Shown here in pieces: positions 17,408 through 25,320 of a stretch of DNA of 64,000 nucleotides. The number at the start of each line of letters is the position of its first letter. The stretch's first letter is position 1. The stretch is from Paracoccus amoyensis (lineage in GTDB: Bacteria; Pseudomonadota; Alphaproteobacteria; Rhodobacterales; Rhodobacteraceae), in the NCBI RefSeq assembly GCF_014490725.1, contig NZ_JACOQL010000002.1:682001-746000 (forward strand). Direction: 5' to 3'. The position numbers and the translations under genes are program-made. A model generated the notes under the pieces. It searched no databases. It had not been told where the DNA came from and saw only the letters and a program-made list of their open reading frames with translations.

Positions 17408-18181
17408 ATGAAACCTACCTTTGTCGAGACGAGCAATGTCAGGGAGTTCTACGCCTCCCTGAAGAAGGTGAACGAGCGCGGCGCCGACGAGGCATGCCTT
17501 GTCGTCGTCGACGGCCAGCCGGGGCTTGGCAAGACCACCACGCTGAACCGCTGGGTCACCCAGACCGGCAGCGTCTATCTGCGCGCCCAGGTCGGCTGGG
17601 ATTACAACTGGTTTATCCAGGAGCTGCTGTCCGAACTCTCGGTCGACCCCAAGAGCATTCGCGGTAAGCGCGACCGTTTCGCCAGAGTGCTGTCGGAGTT
17701 GTCGGAGCGTGCGGAACGCGCGGCGTTTCAGGACAAGACCTTCGGCGTGGTGATCGACGAATGCGATCTGGTCTCGTCCCGCAAGGAAATCATGGAGGGC
17801 ATCCGCGGGATTTCCGACCTGCGCCACATGCCGACCATCCTTGTCGGCATGGGGAAGCTGCGCGACAACCTGCGCCGCTTCCCCCAGATCGAAAGCCGGG
17901 GCCCCAACAAGGTGGCCTTCAAGCCTGCCACGCTGCAGGACGCCCGCGCCCTGATCGATGGGCGCTGCGAGGTGCCGGTCGCCGATGACCTGGTGCATTT
18001 CGTGTGGCAGCGCTCACGCGGCTATAACCGCGAAATCCTTGATGCCATCGCCCATATCGAACGCTTCGGCCTGCGCGCCGATGTCGATGAGGGTGGCGTG
18101 ACCATGGCAGACATGGCCCGCCAGGCGATCATGACCGATCGCACCACGGGCAAGGAAATCTTCGTGCCGGAGGCCGCGTGA
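17408..18181 (+). CDS. Mu B-type AAA+ ATPase, transposition target protein
   Basis: A 257-residue ATPase that binds target DNA and stimulates the transposase. Walker A is GQPGLGKTT with Lys42, and Walker B is FGVVIDECD. The C-terminal region is basic and helical as in AAA_22-type MuB proteins. It starts 39 bp after the transposase stop with GCGAGGAAGAG upstream. In Mu, B prevents insertion into the phage's own DNA. Confidence 0.95.
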   Translation: MKPTFVETSNVREFYASLKKVNERGADEACLVVVDGQPGLGKTTTLNRWVTQTGSVYLRAQVGWDYNWFIQELLSELSVDPKSIRGKRDRFARVLSELSERAERAAFQDKTFGVVIDECDLVSSRKEIMEGIRGISDLRHMPTILVGMGKLRDNLRRFPQIESRGPNKVAFKPATLQDARALIDGRCEVPVADDLVHFVWQRSRGYNREILDAIAHIERFGLRADVDEGGVTMADMARQAIMTDRTTGKEIFVPEAA

Positions 18182-18774
18182 TGGTCGATCGCCACCATCC
18201 CGGCAAGGCGCCCATGGCGCTGCTGCAGCTGCTTGCTGGCGGCGGGATCATGACCGTGCGGGAAATCGAGGCGCAACTGGATCTGACCCGGCGGCAGATC
18301 TCGGATGCGGCGGCCTGCCTGTCGCGGCGTGACTATCTGCATTGGCTGGGCGCAGGCCGTTACCAGCTGAATGGTGACGGTCTGGCGGCAGCGGCCCGTG
18401 GCGAGGTGATCAAATCCGGTCCGCGTGGCGGGCACAACCGCATCCGTGATGTCAGGAATACGCTGCGGGAACGTGTCTGGCGGTCGATGCGGTTGCGCAA
18501 GAGCTTCACCGTGCCCGACCTGATTTCGGACGCGGCCACCGATCAGGACCGTCGACCGCAGGACAATATCTACCGTTATCTGCGGGTTCTGAAAGCCGCT
18601 GGCTATGTCGCGGAATTGCCGCGCCGTGCGGCGGGGGCGGCGATCACCAGTAACGGCTACAAGCGCTGGATGCTGATCCGCGACACCGGGCCGCTTGCGC
18701 CCAGCGTCCGCGAGAATGTCGCCGCAATCCACGATTTCAACATCGGGGAGGACGTTCCGTGCTCCCGAAACTGA
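18181..18774 (+). CDS. Winged-helix protein of the early operon
   Basis: A 197-residue protein with two predicted helix-turn-helix segments: MTVREIEAQLDLTRRQISDAAACLSR near the start and DNIYRYLRVLKAAGYVAELPRR in the middle. ATG 18181 overlaps the MuB stop (TGATG) and was preferred to a GTG three bases earlier. It is probably DNA-binding; the target is unknown. Confidence 0.7.
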   Translation: MVDRHHPGKAPMALLQLLAGGGIMTVREIEAQLDLTRRQISDAAACLSRRDYLHWLGAGRYQLNGDGLAAAARGEVIKSGPRGGHNRIRDVRNTLRERVWRSMRLRKSFTVPDLISDAATDQDRRPQDNIYRYLRVLKAAGYVAELPRRAAGAAITSNGYKRWMLIRDTGPLAPSVRENVAAIHDFNIGEDVPCSRN

Positions 18775-19130
18775 AACTTGATCTGGTGGAGCCGGAATGG
18801 GTGACGCTGCTTCGCGCCGAACGCGCCAAGGGCAAGAGCGTCAGTCAGATTGCCCGCGAAACGGAGATGGCGCGGCCGTCTGTCTCGATGCTGCTGAATG
18901 GCACCTATCCGGCCAACAGCCTCGATCTGGCGACGCGCAAGCATGGTCCCCGCATCGTCAGGATTTACCGAGATCAGGTGCTTTGCCCGCATCTGCGCGA
19001 GGGCATCGGCGCGGCCGAATGCGAAGCCTACGCCTCGGCGCCGATGTCCACATCCAACCCCGAAAAACTTCGCCACTGGCGGGCGTGCCTACACTGCCCG
19101 CTGAACCCAACCACAGGAGATGTGAAATGA
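18759..19130 (+). CDS. Helix-turn-helix protein with C-terminal cysteines
   Basis: A 123-residue protein. Residues about 20-55 form an HTH (KSVSQIARETEMARPSVSMLLNGTYP). The C-terminal part has spaced cysteines (DQVLCPHLREGI, then WRACLHCPLNP) that may bind a metal. The GTG start lies inside the previous gene, and its end overlaps the next start. Confidence 0.7.
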   Translation: MLPKLKLDLVEPEWVTLLRAERAKGKSVSQIARETEMARPSVSMLLNGTYPANSLDLATRKHGPRIVRIYRDQVLCPHLREGIGAAECEAYASAPMSTSNPEKLRHWRACLHCPLNPTTGDVK

Positions 19131-19408
19131 CCGACCCCGCAGTTCAGATCGACGAAAGCCCCGACATCGCAACATCTGGCGATGAGCTGGAAATCCATTC
19201 CCGCGCCTGGGCCATGATCAATGGTGTCGTCGACAGCGATGTCGGTCGCCGGGCGCTGCTGCATGCCGCCTCGATGCTTCAGGTCACGCTCGCCATGGGT
19301 GAGGCCGATCCGGCAGAGGCGCTTCAGGCCGTTCTCGATGAACACATAGTCGCAACCTTCGACCTGCTTGGCGCCGCCCTCGACGTGGCCGGGGAGAAAA
19401 CGAAATGA
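19127..19408 (+). CDS. Hypothetical early protein
   Basis: A 93-residue acidic, mostly helical protein with AGGAG before its ATG. It overlaps genes on both sides by four bases. It shares with the next gene a pattern of RRALLHAASMLQ versus RLALLRAAACLM, so the two may be distant duplicates. No family is recognised. Confidence 0.65.
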   Translation: MTDPAVQIDESPDIATSGDELEIHSRAWAMINGVVDSDVGRRALLHAASMLQVTLAMGEADPAEALQAVLDEHIVATFDLLGAALDVAGEKTK

Positions 19409-19674
19409 CATCCGAAGAATTCATGAACCATCCGACCGTCCTCAATCATGCGGATGTTCTGCTGACGGAGGTGATCGGGTCTCCGTTCAAGCGGCTCGCA
19501 TTGCTGCGCGCGGCAGCCTGTCTGATGGCCACCTCGGCCAGCGCACATGAGTGCCCGGAAGATGTGCTTGCCCAGATGATGTCCACCTTCTCTGGAAATG
19601 CCTTTGCCGCGCTGATGTCGATCCTGCCCGAGCCTCCCAGCCCATCCTGTGAACAGAAAGGATTTATGCAATGA
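19405..19674 (+). CDS. Hypothetical early protein
   Basis: An 89-residue helical protein. It resembles the preceding 93-residue protein around the LLRAA motif and may have arisen by duplication. Its ATG overlaps the previous stop and its stop overlaps the next start, so it is certainly within the operon. Function unknown. Confidence 0.65.
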   Translation: MTSEEFMNHPTVLNHADVLLTEVIGSPFKRLALLRAAACLMATSASAHECPEDVLAQMMSTFSGNAFAALMSILPEPPSPSCEQKGFMQ

Positions 19675-20228
19675 CCTATCAGCTAAAAGAGCTTGGTGAC
19701 GACCGCTTCGAACTGTTCGAGTTGCGCCCCAGAAGTGTCGGCGTGCTGACCAACCGCAGGATTGCCGAACGCTTCGTGGATTTCCTCGATTCGATTGATG
19801 AAGAGCACCAGCAGGTTCTGGAAGATATCGAATTCGATATCCCGCTGCCGCAGCCCGACGCCATCACCATCGAGGACGGTGATTTCGATCCCTCGCAGCA
19901 TCCGGGGTTTCTGCAGCCGGAAGCAACGCCAGCACCTGCTCCTGCGCCAGAACTTGCCAAGCCGGTCGAAGACGAAACCCCGCTGCGGGAAGCCTATCGC
20001 CGCCTGGAAGCCGGCGAGCAGCTGAGCGTAGTCGCCGACGAAACCGGCATTGCCATGCCGAAGCTGCGCGGCCTCTGGGCCAACAAGATACGGTATTCGA
20101 AGGAAGCCGCCAACCAGGACGAGGCCATGCTGGAGGCGGAATGCACGACCTGCCGCCGCCGCTACCGGCCATCGGCAAGCGACGAGGGTCTGTGCTCCCG
20201 CTGCGTCCGTGATCTGGGGCGCAGCTGA
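19671..20228 (+). CDS. Hypothetical protein with C-terminal zinc ribbon
   Basis: A 185-residue protein. The middle is acidic and proline-rich, then comes a possible HTH (AGEQLSVVADETGIAMPKLRGLWANK). The end is a CxxC...CxxC zinc ribbon (ECTTCRRRYRP and GLCSRCVRDLG). It is a candidate nucleic-acid-binding early protein. Confidence 0.7.
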   Translation: MTYQLKELGDDRFELFELRPRSVGVLTNRRIAERFVDFLDSIDEEHQQVLEDIEFDIPLPQPDAITIEDGDFDPSQHPGFLQPEATPAPAPAPELAKPVEDETPLREAYRRLEAGEQLSVVADETGIAMPKLRGLWANKIRYSKEAANQDEAMLEAECTTCRRRYRPSASDEGLCSRCVRDLGRS

Positions 20229-20229
20229 G

Positions 20230-20445
20230 ATGATCGATTTCGACAAGATCGCGGCCGAGATGCAGGCGCAGAAGCCGATGATGGCAACCTATCTGATCCA
20301 GCGATTGCTGCAGATCGTCGGCGCGCATGGCGACATGCCCGTCGTGCTGGGACATCGCGACCAGAACCTGCGCGAAGTCATCACCCATGACGCCGACGGT
20401 GACACCGTCGGCACCCCTATCGAGATCGCCCTGTACGGGTGGTGA
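20230..20445 (+). CDS. Small hypothetical early protein
   Basis: A 71-residue protein (MIDFDKIAAEMQAQKPMM...), starting 2 bp after the preceding stop. It has a helical N-terminus and a beta-rich C-terminus. No family is recognised. Confidence 0.6.
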   Translation: MIDFDKIAAEMQAQKPMMATYLIQRLLQIVGAHGDMPVVLGHRDQNLREVITHDADGDTVGTPIEIALYGW

Positions 20446-20462
20446 ATTTCAAGGAGAAGAAG

Positions 20463-21113
20463 ATGTCAGAATTCATACCCCACCCGCTTCCTGACGGCGT
20501 GACCGAAATTGGCGGCAAACGCTACATGGCGGATGCCAAGGGCTCGCTGGTGCCCGTCGAACTGATCAAACCGCAGGTCATGCTGGAAGATGAAACCGTG
20601 CGCAAGGTGCTCGGTTTCGCCCTGGCCTTGTCCGAACAGATCAGTCGGTTCAAGGGGCATACCGTCGCCGATCTGGGCGAATTCGATGCCCTGCTGTCAC
20701 AGGAATATGATCTTCGCAAAGGCGGACCCAAAGGCAACCGCTCCTACAAAACGCATGACGGTCTCTATGAAATCGAGGTCCGCGTGCAGGATCAGGTCGA
20801 ATTCGGACCCGAACTTCAGATCGCCAAGGCGCTGGTCGATGAATGCCTCAATGAATGGGCGGAAGATGCGCGGCCGGAAATCCGCGCCATCGTCACCCGC
20901 GCCTTCAATACCGACAAGGAAGGCAAGATCAATCGGTCCGAGATCTTCATGCTGCTCCGTCTCGAGATCTCGGATGAGCGCTGGCAGCAGGCCATGAAGG
21001 CGGTTCGGGACGCCATGCGCGTCACCGGTTCGAAGAGCTATATCCGGTTCTGGAAGAAAGAGGGACCGGAAGCCCGTCGCGAGAGCATCACCATCGATAT
21101 GGCGAATGCATGA
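20463..21113 (+). CDS. DUF3164 family protein
   Basis: A 216-residue protein of the DUF3164 family common in the early region of Mu-like phages (sometimes misnamed sulfate transporter). Recognisable parts are the MADAKGSLVPVELIKP start, the YEIEVRVQDQVEFGPELQIAK core and the GSKSYIRFWKK end. ATG 20463 has AAGGAGAAG upstream. Its biochemical role is not established. Confidence 0.85.
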   Translation: MSEFIPHPLPDGVTEIGGKRYMADAKGSLVPVELIKPQVMLEDETVRKVLGFALALSEQISRFKGHTVADLGEFDALLSQEYDLRKGGPKGNRSYKTHDGLYEIEVRVQDQVEFGPELQIAKALVDECLNEWAEDARPEIRAIVTRAFNTDKEGKINRSEIFMLLRLEISDERWQQAMKAVRDAMRVTGSKSYIRFWKKEGPEARRESITIDMANA

Positions 21114-21739
21114 TGACGATACCGTTCTGGACACAGGCTGGCACTGTCGATCTGGCTGATCTGCGCCCCGAGGATCTGGCAGCCGAGTTCATTGCCGACG
21201 CGCTGGCAAAGATCAATCGCTACAACGGTCGGACCTTCGAGACCTGGTCTGTCGCCGCGCATTCGGTGCTGGTGGAACGTCTGTGCCCACCCGAATTTGG
21301 TCCCTGGGCGCTTCTGCATGATGCGCATGAATTCGTGATCGGTGATATCACCACGCCAGCGGTCGAACTGATTGCCGTGCTCGGCAATATCCCGAATTTC
21401 GACGATGCCCTGGCGCTTGCCAAGGCCCGGATCGATCGTGTCATCGCCACGGCCTGGCATCTGCCGAACCGGTCTTACAACGACCAGCTGCGCCGTGCTG
21501 ACCGCATCGCGCTCTGCGCCGAGACGATCATGTTCATGGGTGTCATGCCAGACATCCTCGAACCGAGCGATCGCGAAGACACCGACCGCGCCCTGACCAT
21601 GCTCATGGAAATGCAGGACTGCTGCAAATGGCAGACCGCCAAATCCCTGTGGCTGTCACGCGTCGAACACTATGCGGCTCTTGGTGGGATGACCCCGCCA
21701 AAGGCCACATCACCGGCCGACATGGCGTCGGCCCTATAA
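21110..21739 (+). CDS. HD-domain phosphohydrolase (YfbR-like)
   Basis: A 209-residue HD-superfamily protein. The metal ligands fit the family: His51 (SVAAHSVL), His70-Asp71 (ALLHDAHE), with His73-Glu74 and Asp79 (IGDITTP) nearby, and a later Asp in LRRADRIAL. Members hydrolyse deoxynucleotide monophosphates or related nucleotides, so a role in nucleotide pools during phage replication or in countering nucleotide-based defence is possible. It overlaps DUF3164 by 4 bp. Confidence 0.82.
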   Translation: MMTIPFWTQAGTVDLADLRPEDLAAEFIADALAKINRYNGRTFETWSVAAHSVLVERLCPPEFGPWALLHDAHEFVIGDITTPAVELIAVLGNIPNFDDALALAKARIDRVIATAWHLPNRSYNDQLRRADRIALCAETIMFMGVMPDILEPSDREDTDRALTMLMEMQDCCKWQTAKSLWLSRVEHYAALGGMTPPKATSPADMASAL

Positions 21740-21755
21740 CCCCGAAGGAAAACCT

Positions 21756-22025
21756 ATGAGCAACTTCAACAAAGCCGAGCTGATCAAATCCGTCGCCCAA
21801 ACGACCGGTAAATCGCAGAAGGAGGTCGAAGAGATCATCACCGCGACCCTTTCCGTGATCCGGGAGGAAACAGACGCCGGAAAGACCGTCAATCTGCCCG
21901 GCTTCGGGCGTTTCTCGATGAAACACCGTGCCGCCCGTCAGGGCCGCAACCCGGCCACCGGCGCGGTGATAAACATCGCAGCCAGCAGCTCGCTGGGCTT
22001 CAAGCCGACCAAGTCCGCAGCCTGA
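21756..22025 (+). CDS. HU family DNA-binding protein
   Basis: An 89-residue HU/IHF-family protein with the conserved start (NKAELIKSVAQTTGKSQKEVEE) and the DNA-binding arm GRNPATGAVINIAAS. Mu transposition needs HU or IHF to bend DNA at the phage ends, so a phage-encoded copy could make transposition independent of host supply. The arm is standard length. AAGGA precedes the start. Confidence 0.92.
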   Translation: MSNFNKAELIKSVAQTTGKSQKEVEEIITATLSVIREETDAGKTVNLPGFGRFSMKHRAARQGRNPATGAVINIAASSSLGFKPTKSAA

Positions 22026-22060
22026 CGCGAAACCCGCTCCTGGCAACCGGGAGGCGGGTC

Positions 22061-22082
22061 GACCGGACGTGGTGGTCCGGTC
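22061..22082. terminator. Stem-loop after the HU gene
   Basis: GACCGGAC-gtggtg-GTCCGGTC is a perfect 8-bp stem. A second weaker stem (CCCGC/GCGGG) lies just before it at 22033-22058. No T run follows, so it may be a partial terminator or a processing site rather than a full stop. Confidence 0.5.
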
Positions 22083-22109
22083 CTGATGATGCAGCCAAGG
22101 AGAATTGAC

Positions 22110-22283
22110 ATGACGATCATCGATGAACGCACCGCCGCGCTTTGGATGCCGCTGCTGGCGTCGACGATCAACAAGGCGATGGGCACATCCTTTTCCATCG
22201 CGCTGATGGAACAGCAGGCCATCAATCAGAAGAAGACCGTGAAGAAGCCTATCTGCGGCAATAAAACAGCAGGCGACATGTAA
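22110..22283 (+). CDS. Small hypothetical protein
   Basis: A 57-residue protein (MTIIDERTAALWMPLLASTINKAMG...). AAGGAGAA stands seven bases before the ATG, which supports real translation. Its stop overlaps the next ATG (TAATG). No family is recognised. Confidence 0.6.
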   Translation: MTIIDERTAALWMPLLASTINKAMGTSFSIALMEQQAINQKKTVKKPICGNKTAGDM

Positions 22284-22510
22284 TGACCTTTTATCTGATG
22301 GGTGATCCTGAGGCCGCGCTTCGTCTGAAATCGTTCAGCAGTTCTTCTCGTTCAGACAAGCAGATCATCAAGATCGAGATCGAAGTGTCCGATCCTATTC
22401 GGTTCGGGTATGCGCTTTCGGATTTGGCAGAAGTCCAGGCCGCCCAACGTGCGAAACCAAAACCGTTGGATAAACGGCTGGCACTTCCCAAACCAGAGGT
22501 GCGGTCGTGA
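22283..22510 (+). CDS. Small hypothetical protein
   Basis: A 75-residue protein with a serine-rich patch followed by a beta-type segment (KQIIKIEIEVSDPIRFGYALSDL). It is overlapped by neighbours on both sides. No family is recognised. Confidence 0.6.
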   Translation: MTFYLMGDPEAALRLKSFSSSSRSDKQIIKIEIEVSDPIRFGYALSDLAEVQAAQRAKPKPLDKRLALPKPEVRS

Positions 22511-22941
22511 ACCACATCGCGATCATCAATATCGCCAAAAGCCAGCTCGGTCTGGATGAGGACGATTATCGCGCCATGCTGGTTCGGGTGACCGGCGTGG
22601 CCTCGCTGCGCGTCATGTCCGAGCCGCAGAAACTCCAGGTGATCGAGGAGATGAAGCGTCTCGGGTTTCGGGTCCAGTCACGCGGCAAACGCCTTCCGGT
22701 CTCGGTGAAACCCTACGTCCGTCTGATCCATGCGCTCTGGAAGTCCTGCCACCGTGCGGGGGCGATCGAGAATGGCTCGCGCGAGGCCTTGCGCGCTTTC
22801 TGCAAACGCTTCATTGCCCATGGCGAAGAGACTGTCGCTGTGGATCCTGACATGCTGTCTTACGATCAGGCGACGCCGATCATCGAAGCGCTGAAAAAGA
22901 TTGAAGCACGGGCAAAGACCAAGGGGAAAAGCGGATGCTGA
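22507..22941 (+). CDS. gemA: GemA family regulator (Mu gp16-like)
   Basis: A 144-residue DUF1018/GemA protein: IAIINIAKSQLGLDEDDYRAML at the N-terminus, then LMHALW-like LIHALWKSCHRAGAI. In Mu, GemA alters host gene expression and DNA supercoiling. It starts with GTG overlapping the preceding gene, and its end overlaps the MT-A70 start by 7 bp. Confidence 0.88.
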   Translation: MNHIAIINIAKSQLGLDEDDYRAMLVRVTGVASLRVMSEPQKLQVIEEMKRLGFRVQSRGKRLPVSVKPYVRLIHALWKSCHRAGAIENGSREALRAFCKRFIAHGEETVAVDPDMLSYDQATPIIEALKKIEARAKTKGKSGC

Positions 22942-23564
22942 CCCCGTGGCCCTTCGGCGATCTGCGGATGTTCGGCTACCAGATGATCCTGGCCGATCCG
23001 CCCTGGCCTTATGAGATGCGCTCGGACAAGGGCTATCAGAAGTCTCCGGAAGCGCATTATCCGACCATGCCTATCGCCGCGATCAAGGCCCTTCCAGTTG
23101 CGGATCTGGCGGGGCCTGATTGCTACCTGTTCATGTGGTCGACCTGGCCGCATCTTCCTGTCGCCCTCGATGTCCTTCGCCACTGGGGCTTCGCCTATGT
23201 CACCGGTGGTAGCTGGCTGAAGCGCACGCGGAACTGGAATGTCGCCATGGGGACGGGCTATGTGCTGCGTTCCGCGACCGAGCCTTATCTGGTCGGAAAG
23301 ATCGGCCGGCCGCGCCCGGACTCGCGCTCCGAACGCAACGTGATCATTGCCCCCGAGCTCGTCATCGATACGGATCTTATACCCGATTCAATCGAAGCCA
23401 TCCGCCGCGAGCACAGCCGCAAGCCGATCGAGATGCGCGCGATGGTGGAACGGCTTTGTCCCCAAGCGAGCCGCTGCGAACTCTTCGGCCGCGAGGCCTG
23501 GGCAGGCGCTGATGTCTGGGGCAATCAGTCGGATCTCTTCACTGCGGAAGACACCCATGTCTGA
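22935..23564 (+). CDS. MT-A70 family adenine methyltransferase
   Basis: A 209-residue enzyme with the family's catalytic DPPW at residues 21-24 (MILADPPWPYE), followed by YLFMWSTWPHLP and the target-recognition half TGGSWLKRTRNW...GTGYVLRSATEPYLVG. It transfers methyl groups to adenine N6, most likely on DNA. It lies between gemA and mor, in the position where Mu-like phages carry late-early accessory genes. It is the second adenine methylase in this prophage, unrelated to the D12 enzyme at the left end. Confidence 0.9.
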   Translation: MLTPWPFGDLRMFGYQMILADPPWPYEMRSDKGYQKSPEAHYPTMPIAAIKALPVADLAGPDCYLFMWSTWPHLPVALDVLRHWGFAYVTGGSWLKRTRNWNVAMGTGYVLRSATEPYLVGKIGRPRPDSRSERNVIIAPELVIDTDLIPDSIEAIRREHSRKPIEMRAMVERLCPQASRCELFGREAWAGADVWGNQSDLFTAEDTHV

Positions 23565-23949
23565 CCGTCAGGCAGCGCAGTTTGAAGACCTGCCGACATC
23601 GCTCGTCGATATTGCCGATGCGCTTGGTCTACGCGTTGCCCTGAAGCTCATGCAGAATTACGGCGGGATGGATGTGCGATTTCCCGCTCGGCCGAAATCC
23701 GACCATCCGGTCATCAAGGCTCTTGGTGAAACCGATGCAATTGCGCTATGTCATTTTCTGAGCGGTCAATCGATCTATGTTCCGCGCCGGCCATCCCCCG
23801 GGTCGGTCAGGGCGGATGTGCATCGTATGGAAGCCGCAGGTTACGATCGGGCGGCCATCGCGCAGGAGCTGCGCATTTCGATGCGCCATGTGCGCCGGCT
23901 TGCAAACGGCGATCAGGGCGACGATCGCCAAGCCGATCTTTTTGACTGA
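23557..23949 (+). CDS. mor: Mor-like middle transcription activator
   Basis: A 130-residue Mor/C-family protein: IADALGLRVALKLMQNYGGMDVRFP, the GQSIYVPRR strand, and a C-terminal HTH (YDRAAIAQELRISMRHVRRLA). In Mu, Mor dimers recruit RNA polymerase to the middle promoter, which switches on late functions. It overlaps the MT-A70 gene by 8 bp. The lysis gene starts 90 bp downstream, so this gap probably contains the Mor-controlled promoter. Confidence 0.88.
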   Translation: MSDRQAAQFEDLPTSLVDIADALGLRVALKLMQNYGGMDVRFPARPKSDHPVIKALGETDAIALCHFLSGQSIYVPRRPSPGSVRADVHRMEAAGYDRAAIAQELRISMRHVRRLANGDQGDDRQADLFD

Positions 23950-24038
23950 AATTCATGCAAAACCCGGACAAGGTCCGCGTCCGGGGTAAAGACTGATTTG
24001 CCATATCTCGATCAACATTTTCCCGATCGAGGTTCCCC
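23950..24038. promoter_or_regulatory. Early/late junction with stem-loop
   Basis: The 89-bp gap after mor contains the stem CCCGGAC (23963-23969) / GTCCGGG (23979-23985), a likely end for the early transcript. The downstream part before the endolysin would be where the Mor-activated promoter lies. No clear -35 or -10 box is visible, as expected for an activator-dependent promoter. Confidence 0.5.
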
Positions 24039-25052
24039 TTGGATTACGTCTTCAAAAAACCCGCCCGCAAGGTCACGCGCGTTTTTCTGCATTGTTCGGC
24101 TTCTGATCGGCCGGAACATGACAGCGCCGCGGTGATCGATGCATGGCACAAGGCAAACGGCTGGGCCGGGATCGGCTATCACTTCTTCATCCGCAAGGAT
24201 GGCACGCTCGAGATCGGCCGCGATCTGGAAAAGACGCCAGCGGCACAGGGCGGCCACAATACCGCCACAATCGCGATCTGCCTGCATGGGCTGGAGATCG
24301 ACAAGTTCACCGAAGCGCAGTTCGTCACGCTCAGGACGCTCTGCGGCCAGATCGACGACGCCTATGGCGGAACTGTAACCTTTCATGGTCATCGCGAAGT
24401 GTCGGCCAGGGCTTGCCCGGTCTTCATCTATCGTGATGTGCTGAAGCTCGATGGCGAGGGTTATCTGCGCCAGCCGTCGGTTTCGGAAGGCACCGTTCCG
24501 TTGACGGGTCGTGATTTCGGCACACTGGAAGTGTTGCTGTCATCGGCTGCGGTGCTGAAGCTCGGATCGAAGGGCGACCTCGTCCGCGATCTGCAAGCCG
24601 CCCTGAAGCGCCTCGGTTATTTCCCGGGCAAGATCGATGGCGATTTCGGCCCGCTGACCGAAGTGGCCGTTCTGGCATTCCAGGCTGCCAATCACCTGGA
24701 GACGGATGGCAAGTTCGGCAGTCTGAGCCGTGAGGCGCTGGCTGCGGCCCGGCCACGCCAGTTGCCGCTGGGGCGCTCCTTTGCCTCGCTGGGCGATCTG
24801 GCCACGGCCGGCAGCCGGATTGCCAAGGCGTCGCGCAACAACATCGCTGTCGGCGCGATCCTCTCCGGCGGCGGTCTGGCGACGATGATCGACGATGTCA
24901 CCGGGCAGGCCGATATCATCCAGCGTCTGTTCGAACAGCACGGGCTGGCTGCAGGCGCGGTGATTCTGGCCGCCGGAGCCTTTGTCGCCTGGCAATCGTG
25001 GAAAGCCGGACAGGCCCGCGTTCAAGACCATCAATCCGGAAAGACCCTCTGA
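24039..25052 (+). CDS. Endolysin: N-acetylmuramoyl-L-alanine amidase with PG-binding and C-terminal membrane segments
   Basis: A 337-residue lysis enzyme. Residues 10-135 form an Amidase_2 domain with zinc ligands His18 (FLHCSAS), a second His in TFHGHRE (116/118) and Cys126 (RACPVF). Residues about 165-235 are a peptidoglycan-binding repeat domain (LGSKGDLVRDLQAALKRLGY...DGDFGPLTEVAV). Two hydrophobic stretches follow, at about 275-290 and 306-325, the second ending WQSWKAG. A C-terminal membrane part on an amidase is unusual and could anchor the enzyme or act as a built-in holin-like element. The likely start is TTG at 24039, with only a weak ribosome-binding site. Confidence 0.88.
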   Translation: MDYVFKKPARKVTRVFLHCSASDRPEHDSAAVIDAWHKANGWAGIGYHFFIRKDGTLEIGRDLEKTPAAQGGHNTATIAICLHGLEIDKFTEAQFVTLRTLCGQIDDAYGGTVTFHGHREVSARACPVFIYRDVLKLDGEGYLRQPSVSEGTVPLTGRDFGTLEVLLSSAAVLKLGSKGDLVRDLQAALKRLGYFPGKIDGDFGPLTEVAVLAFQAANHLETDGKFGSLSREALAAARPRQLPLGRSFASLGDLATAGSRIAKASRNNIAVGAILSGGGLATMIDDVTGQADIIQRLFEQHGLAAGAVILAAGAFVAWQSWKAGQARVQDHQSGKTL

Positions 25053-25074
25053 TCCGGAAGAAGAAAGACCTCCC

Positions 25075-25320
25075 GTGACCGACCTTGTCCCGCATCACGC
25101 CGAACACATCGTCCAGGCGCATCGTCGCCTGGACGCGCATGACATGCGCCTGCTCAATATCGAGATTGCCCAGGCGCGTGAGGCCGAACGCAGCGTTCAT
25201 ATCCAGAAATCGCTCGGCGAAATTCAGGAAAGCATCAAATGGGTGATCCGCCTGGTGGTGGGCGCGGTCATCGGGGCGGGCATCGCCTATGCGCTGCGGG
25301 GAGGCTTCCATGTCGGCTAA
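25075..25320 (+). CDS. Small coiled-coil membrane protein (holin/XhlA-like candidate)
   Basis: An 81-residue protein: an N-terminal helical, charged region (HAEHIVQAHRRLDAHDMRLLNIEIAQ) and a C-terminal membrane helix (WVIRLVVGAVIGAGIAYAL). The layout is like XhlA-type lysis accessory proteins. Position directly after the endolysin supports a role in lysis. The GTG start was chosen from AGAAAGACC upstream; it overlaps the next gene by 11 bp. Confidence 0.65.
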   Translation: MTDLVPHHAEHIVQAHRRLDAHDMRLLNIEIAQAREAERSVHIQKSLGEIQESIKWVIRLVVGAVIGAGIAYALRGGFHVG

